A DNA stretch of 8,337 bases, from positions 1-8,337 of the forward strand of contig CAMLHP010000095.1 of NCBI GenBank assembly GCA_946479805.1. The letters are read 5' to 3'. The notes below the pieces were generated by a model that had not been told where the DNA came from, searched no databases, and saw nothing but the letters and a program-made list of their open reading frames with translations. Each line of letters starts with the position of its first letter. The stretch's first letter is position 1. A program made the translations under genes and the position numbers. This document shows positions 5,033-8,337 of the stretch, in pieces. The stretch comes from an uncultured Gemmatimonadota bacterium (GTDB lineage: Bacteria; Gemmatimonadota; Gemmatimonadetes; Gemmatimonadales; GWC2-71-9).

Positions 5033-6447
5033 TTGAGCCGCTCCAGCAGCACCGGCTGCACGCCCTTGGGATCTGCCTGGCCCTTGCTCCGCTTCATCAC
5101 CTGGCCCACGAAGAATCCGAGCAGCTTGACCTCACCGCCCCGGTAGCGCGCCACTTCCCCCGGAAAAGCCTCCAGCACCTCCGCGACCCAGCCCGCCAGA
5201 GCATCGGTGTCCCGTACCTGCAGCAGCCCCAGGCGCTCGGCGACAGCACGAGGTTCCCCTCCATCCTCCCGCAGTTCGGCGAACACGCGCTTGGCCGCCT
5301 GCAGGCTGACCACCCCGTCACGCTCGAGCGTAATCAGCGCCGCCAGCCGTTCCGGCTGCACCGGGAATCCTCCTGTCTCATTCCATGCGGTCATCACATC
5401 CCCGGTGCTCCAGTTGGCCGCGGCACGCGCATCCACGCCACATTCGAGCAGGGCCTCAAAGTAGTCAGCGATCGAGCGCTCGCTTGCTATCACGCTGGCG
5501 TGGTAGGGCGTGAGGCCCAGTGCGAGTTCGAGCCGCGCCCGCCGCGCCTCGGGAAGCTCGGGCAGTTCATCCCGCCGATCCGAGATCCACTCGGGAGTCA
5601 GGCTGAGCGGAGGGAGGTCCGGCTCGGGGAAGTAGCGGTAGTCATGACTTTCCTCCTTGGACCGGGTGGGACGCACGTCGCCGGTCGCTGCGTCGTACAA
5701 CAGTGTCACCTGTCGCACCACCTTCCCCTCTTCCAGCAACGCGACCTGCCGGTCGCGCTCGGCATTGAGCGCGCGCTCGACGTTGGCGAAGCTGTTCATG
5801 TTCTTCACTTCGGTCTTGGTGCCAAGCCGGGACTCGCCCGCCCGCCGCACCGAAAGATTGGCATCGACCCGGAGGCTCCCCAGTTCCATGCTGCAGTCAC
5901 TGGCACCGGTGTAAAGCAGCAGCTGGCGCAGGGTGACCAGGAATGCCCGCGCTTCGGCGGGACTCCGGAGGTCGGGCTGGGTCACGATCTCGGCGAGCGG
6001 CACGCCGGCGCGGTTGAGATCCACCGCCGTGCGGCCGGGAATCCGGTCGTGCAGTGACTTGCCGGCATCTTCTTCGACGTGGAGCCGGGTGATCCCCACG
6101 TTCACCCTGCCGCGCTCGGCGGACTCGAATGAAACCGAGCCGCCGGTCGAGAGCGGGCGGTCGAACTGCGAGATCTGGTACCCCTTGGGGAGGTCGGGGT
6201 AGAAGTAGTTCTTGCGGGCGAAGATGCTGACGTCATGAACCGTTCCACCGAGGGCGAGCGCGGCACGAGCGGCCAGGCGAATGGCTTCGGCGTTGGGCAC
6301 CGGGAGTGCCCCGGGCAGGCCGAGGCAGACGGGACATACGTTGGTGTTGGGCGGATCACCAAAGGCGGTGGAGCATCCGCAGAACATCTTGCTTACAGTG
6401 CGGAGCTGGAGGTGTACTTCCAGTCCGATAACCGATTCCCAGGCCAT
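5029..6447 (-). CDS. gatB: Asp/Glu-tRNA(Asn/Gln) amidotransferase subunit B
   Basis: GatB binds the mischarged tRNA, phosphorylates its Glu or Asp side chain with ATP, and receives ammonia from GatA. The 472-residue length is typical. The cradle domain shows a zinc site, C23/C25 and C38/C41 (FCGCS and NVCPVCLG). It also has RKNYFYPDLPKGYQISQ (77-93), HVEEDAGK (122-129), NRAGVPLAEIV (144-154) and RSKEESHDYRYFPEPDLPPL (261-280). A YqeY-like tRNA-binding tail ends in GFFVGQVMKRSKGQADP and following residues. The motif usually written MEEGSLRCDAN reads MELGSLRVDAN (186-196) here, so one acidic residue and a Cys are replaced. The ATG overlaps the gatA stop by one base (TGATG), with GGAGG (6459-6455) seven bases upstream. 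Sequence alone does not tell whether Gln, Asn or both are made. Confidence 0.97.
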   Translation of the reverse strand: MAWESVIGLEVHLQLRTVSKMFCGCSTAFGDPPNTNVCPVCLGLPGALPVPNAEAIRLAARAALALGGTVHDVSIFARKNYFYPDLPKGYQISQFDRPLSTGGSVSFESAERGRVNVGITRLHVEEDAGKSLHDRIPGRTAVDLNRAGVPLAEIVTQPDLRSPAEARAFLVTLRQLLLYTGASDCSMELGSLRVDANLSVRRAGESRLGTKTEVKNMNSFANVERALNAERDRQVALLEEGKVVRQVTLLYDAATGDVRPTRSKEESHDYRYFPEPDLPPLSLTPEWISDRRDELPELPEARRARLELALGLTPYHASVIASERSIADYFEALLECGVDARAAANWSTGDVMTAWNETGGFPVQPERLAALITLERDGVVSLQAAKRVFAELREDGGEPRAVAERLGLLQVRDTDALAGWVAEVLEAFPGEVARYRGGEVKLLGFFVGQVMKRSKGQADPKGVQPVLLERLK

Positions 6448-7838
6448 CAGCGGACCTCCGCCTGGCGGTCAAGTCCGGACTCGACCGCAGCGGCCAGCTC
6501 GAGCAGTGGCGCATCCTGCCGATAGGGCGCCAGCAGCTGGATGCCCACTGGGAGGCCGCCGGTGCGACCGGCCGGCAGGCTGATGGCAGGAATCCCGGCC
6601 AGGTTGGCCGGGCAGACGAAGATGTCGGCCAGGTACATCGACACCGGATCGTCGGTCTTCTCTCCGGCGCGGAATGCCGGCGTGGGTGTCGTGGGAGCGA
6701 GGAGGAAGTCGACCTTTTCGAACACGGTGCCGAAGTCGGCCGCGATCAGCGCCCGAACCTGCTGCGCCTTCCGGTAGTATGCGTCGTAGTAGCCTGCACT
6801 GAGTACGTACGTGCCAACCAGAATGCGGCGCCGCACTTCCGCACCAAAGCCCCCGCCCCGCGTGGCTGCGTACAGCGACGCGACGTCGCCCTCCTCCTCC
6901 GCCCGACGGCCGTAACGAACGCCGTCAAAGCGGGCCAGGTTGGCCGACGCCTCGGCGGGCGCAATGATGTAGTAGGTTGGAACAGCATACCTGGTGTGTG
7001 GCAGCGATACCTGCACCAGCTCTGCGCCGCGGCTCCGGAGCACTTCCGCGGCGCGATCCACAGCGGCGCGGACGCCGGGATCGAGGTCTTCCGGGAGATA
7101 CTCAACCGGGAGCCCGACCCGCATGCCTTCGAGAGATGCGGGCGCCGGGGCCACGTCGACTGGCGGCTCCGGCAGCGAGGTAGCGTCGAGCGGGTCGTGT
7201 CCGCTGATGACCTGGAGCACCCTGGCGGCGTCGCCCGCAGTTTCGCTGAAGATGGAGATGGCGTCGAGGGACGAGGCGAAGGCCACCAGTCCGTGCCGGC
7301 TGACGCGGCCGTAGCTGGGCTTGAAACCCACGATGCCGCAGAAGGCCGCCGGTTGCCGGACCGAGCCCCCGGTCTCGGAACCCAGAGCCACCGGCACCAC
7401 ACCCGCCGCCACCAGCGCAGCCGACCCGCCCGACGACCCGCCCGGCACGAGCTCGGGAAACTCCGGATGCAGCACCCGGCCGAACGCCGAGTGCTCGGTG
7501 GAGGAACCCATGGCGAACTCGTCGAGGTTGGTCTTGCAGGCCACCATCGCTCCCGCCGCCCGCAACCGTTCGACCGCCGTGGCATTGAAGGGCGAGACGT
7601 AGCCCTCGAGGATCCTCGAGGCGCAGGTGGTGGGCTGTTCCACCGTAACGATGTTGTCCTTCACGGCAAATGGCGTCGCATATAGCGCCGGGTCGCTACC
7701 GAGCGCGCTTCGGGTCGCATCAGCTCGCTCCGCCTCGCCCGCGAGCAGTTCGGCAGACCAGCTCAGCGTGGCGTTGAGGCCGGCCGATCGCTCGAGTGCG
7801 GTTGCGGTCCGGGCCGCGGCGTCGGCAGCCTTCGTCAC
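6447..7838 (-). CDS. gatA: Asp/Glu-tRNA(Asn/Gln) amidotransferase subunit A (glutaminase)
   Basis: GatA hydrolyses glutamine and channels ammonia to GatB. The 463-residue amidase-signature protein has the full Ser-cisSer-Lys triad: K60 in PFAVKDNIV, the cis-Ser S135 in PGGSSGGSA (132-140) and the nucleophile S159 in TGGSVRQPA (156-164). The spacing from K60 to S135 is the same 75 residues as in the characterised S. aureus enzyme. The N-terminus is about 19 residues shorter than there, and the usual first helix looks missing. I see no ATG or GTG in the same frame in the roughly 40 bases upstream. The start is GTG at 7838, overlapping the gatC stop by four bases (GTGA). The GAG codons that end gatC (GGAGGAGGA) provide a ribosome binding site just ahead of it. 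Confidence 0.97.
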   Translation of the reverse strand: MTKAADAAARTATALERSAGLNATLSWSAELLAGEAERADATRSALGSDPALYATPFAVKDNIVTVEQPTTCASRILEGYVSPFNATAVERLRAAGAMVACKTNLDEFAMGSSTEHSAFGRVLHPEFPELVPGGSSGGSAALVAAGVVPVALGSETGGSVRQPAAFCGIVGFKPSYGRVSRHGLVAFASSLDAISIFSETAGDAARVLQVISGHDPLDATSLPEPPVDVAPAPASLEGMRVGLPVEYLPEDLDPGVRAAVDRAAEVLRSRGAELVQVSLPHTRYAVPTYYIIAPAEASANLARFDGVRYGRRAEEEGDVASLYAATRGGGFGAEVRRRILVGTYVLSAGYYDAYYRKAQQVRALIAADFGTVFEKVDFLLAPTTPTPAFRAGEKTDDPVSMYLADIFVCPANLAGIPAISLPAGRTGGLPVGIQLLAPYRQDAPLLELAAAVESGLDRQAEVR

Positions 7839-8134
7839 TCCTCCTCCAGCGTGTTGCGGACCGGCACGGTGAAGAAGCCGGACGCGAAGGCCGGGGCCAT
7901 CTCGCCGGGGGAACGGGCCAGAGGCACTGGCGCGACCAGGTCGTCCCTCAGCGATACCATGGCCGGACCGATTTCCGGTGCGCCGGCCGTCTCGTCGGAC
8001 GGCACCTCGGTCAGCTGCTCGACGTAGCCCATGATCCGGTCCAGCTGCCTGGCAACGTCAGCAAGTTCATCCTGCCTCACGTCGATGGCAGCGAGTCGCG
8101 CCACCCGGGTCACGTCTTCCGGCTTGATGCTCAT
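7835..8134 (-). CDS. gatC: Asp/Glu-tRNA(Asn/Gln) amidotransferase subunit C
   Basis: GatC is the small belt subunit that stabilises the GatA-GatB complex. The product is 99 residues from the chosen start and begins MSIKPEDVTRVARLAAIDV, as is usual for the family. It has the conserved LRDD in the middle and SGFFTVPVR near the C-terminus. An ATG 12 bases upstream (8146) would add MGER. I prefer 8134 because GGGAG (8144-8140) lies five bases ahead of it, the start overlaps the helicase stop as ATGA in the same style as the rest of the operon, and family N-termini align there. Confidence 0.93.
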   Translation of the reverse strand: MSIKPEDVTRVARLAAIDVRQDELADVARQLDRIMGYVEQLTEVPSDETAGAPEIGPAMVSLRDDLVAPVPLARSPGEMAPAFASGFFTVPVRNTLEEE

Positions 8135-8337
8135 GCGCTCTCCCATTCCCGTTCCAGGCCGGCGTAGGCCACCAGCAGCTGCTTCACACCCACTTCCTCC
8201 TCATCGAACGCGACGCTGACCTTGAGGTCGCGGCCAGCACCCGTCAGGCCCTGTATGGTACCCGAGCCGAATCTCCGGTGGCGAACCCGCTCACCCTTCA
8301 CGTAGCGGGGCGCATCCTGGGACGCCTCTTCTGGAGG
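8131..8337 (-). CDS. pcrA: PcrA/UvrD-type DNA helicase, C-terminal fragment (runs off the right edge)
   Basis: The last 68 codons of a minus-strand gene are present, too weakly separated by other signals to appear as an independent gene. The frame reads YVKGERVRHRRFGSGTIQGL and then LKVSVAFDEEEVGVKQLLVAYAGLE before a TGA at 8133-8131. A GxRVxHxxFGxGxV motif followed by a Vx(V/F)xF strand and YAxLE close to the end is the Tudor-like C-terminal domain of PcrA/UvrD superfamily 1A helicases, which in characterised cases contacts RNA polymerase. The stop overlaps the gatC start by four bases (ATGA), so the helicase appears to head, or lie within, the gat operon. The choice between the names pcrA and uvrD cannot be made from this fragment. 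Confidence 0.82.
   Translation of the reverse strand, partial: PPEEASQDAPRYVKGERVRHRRFGSGTIQGLTGAGRDLKVSVAFDEEEVGVKQLLVAYAGLEREWESA

Noticed and set aside
4939..6057. 372-codon plus-strand open frame opposite gatB
   Set aside because: Antisense to a fully motif-supported GatB. The translation is rich in His, Arg and Gln without domain pattern, so it mirrors the codon bias of the true gene.
8135..8146. Four extra N-terminal residues (MGER) on GatC
   Set aside because: The downstream ATG has the better spaced GGGAG site, the ATGA overlap with the helicase stop and the family-typical N-terminus.

Overview
The window is high-GC bacterial chromosomal DNA, densely packed with core housekeeping genes and with no sign of mobile elements, phage, CRISPR arrays, tRNA or rRNA. 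The gene set (pcrA/uvrD, gatC, gatA, gatB, a class V aminotransferase, a zinc phospholipase C-like protein, murA, pgeF, rimP), the GC-rich codon use and the short or overlapping gene borders would suit Gemmatimonadota or a similar GC-rich, diderm-like lineage. That placement is an inference from gene content only.

Layout from right to left. A minus-strand run enters at 8337 with the 3' end of a PcrA/UvrD helicase gene. It continues as gatC, gatA, gatB and a cysteine-desulfurase-like PLP enzyme, with borders overlapping by 4, 4, 1 and 4 bases, so it looks like one translationally coupled operon. GatCAB turns mischarged Glu-tRNA(Gln) and/or Asp-tRNA(Asn) into the correct amide. The PLP enzyme carries Tyr where group II cysteine desulfurases carry the catalytic Cys. 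It runs tail to tail, with an 8-base overlap, into a plus-strand pair at 2354-3783: a single-pass membrane protein with a long charged helix, and an exported zinc-dependent phospholipase C-like protein with its zinc ligands visible.

Divergent from that pair, murA and pgeF (minus strand, 2288 down to 212) overlap by 11 bases. They pair the first committed step of peptidoglycan synthesis with a laccase-domain protein linked to peptidoglycan editing. The MurA has Asp in place of the Cys attacked by fosfomycin. At the left edge, a good sigma70-type promoter straddles the pgeF stop codon and points at rimP, whose first 36 codons are present. Between promoter and start codon lies a strong intrinsic terminator followed by seven U residues, ending eight bases before the rimP ATG, and an upstream segment that could form a competing structure. 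This looks like a transcription attenuator for the rimP operon (normally rimP-nusA-infB) and is the most interesting non-coding signal here.

No gene-free stretch exceeds about 105 bases. I do not see a wholly new multi-gene system. The strongest leads are the rimP leader, the Cys-to-Asp MurA, the Cys-less desulfurase homologue and the membrane-protein/phospholipase pair.
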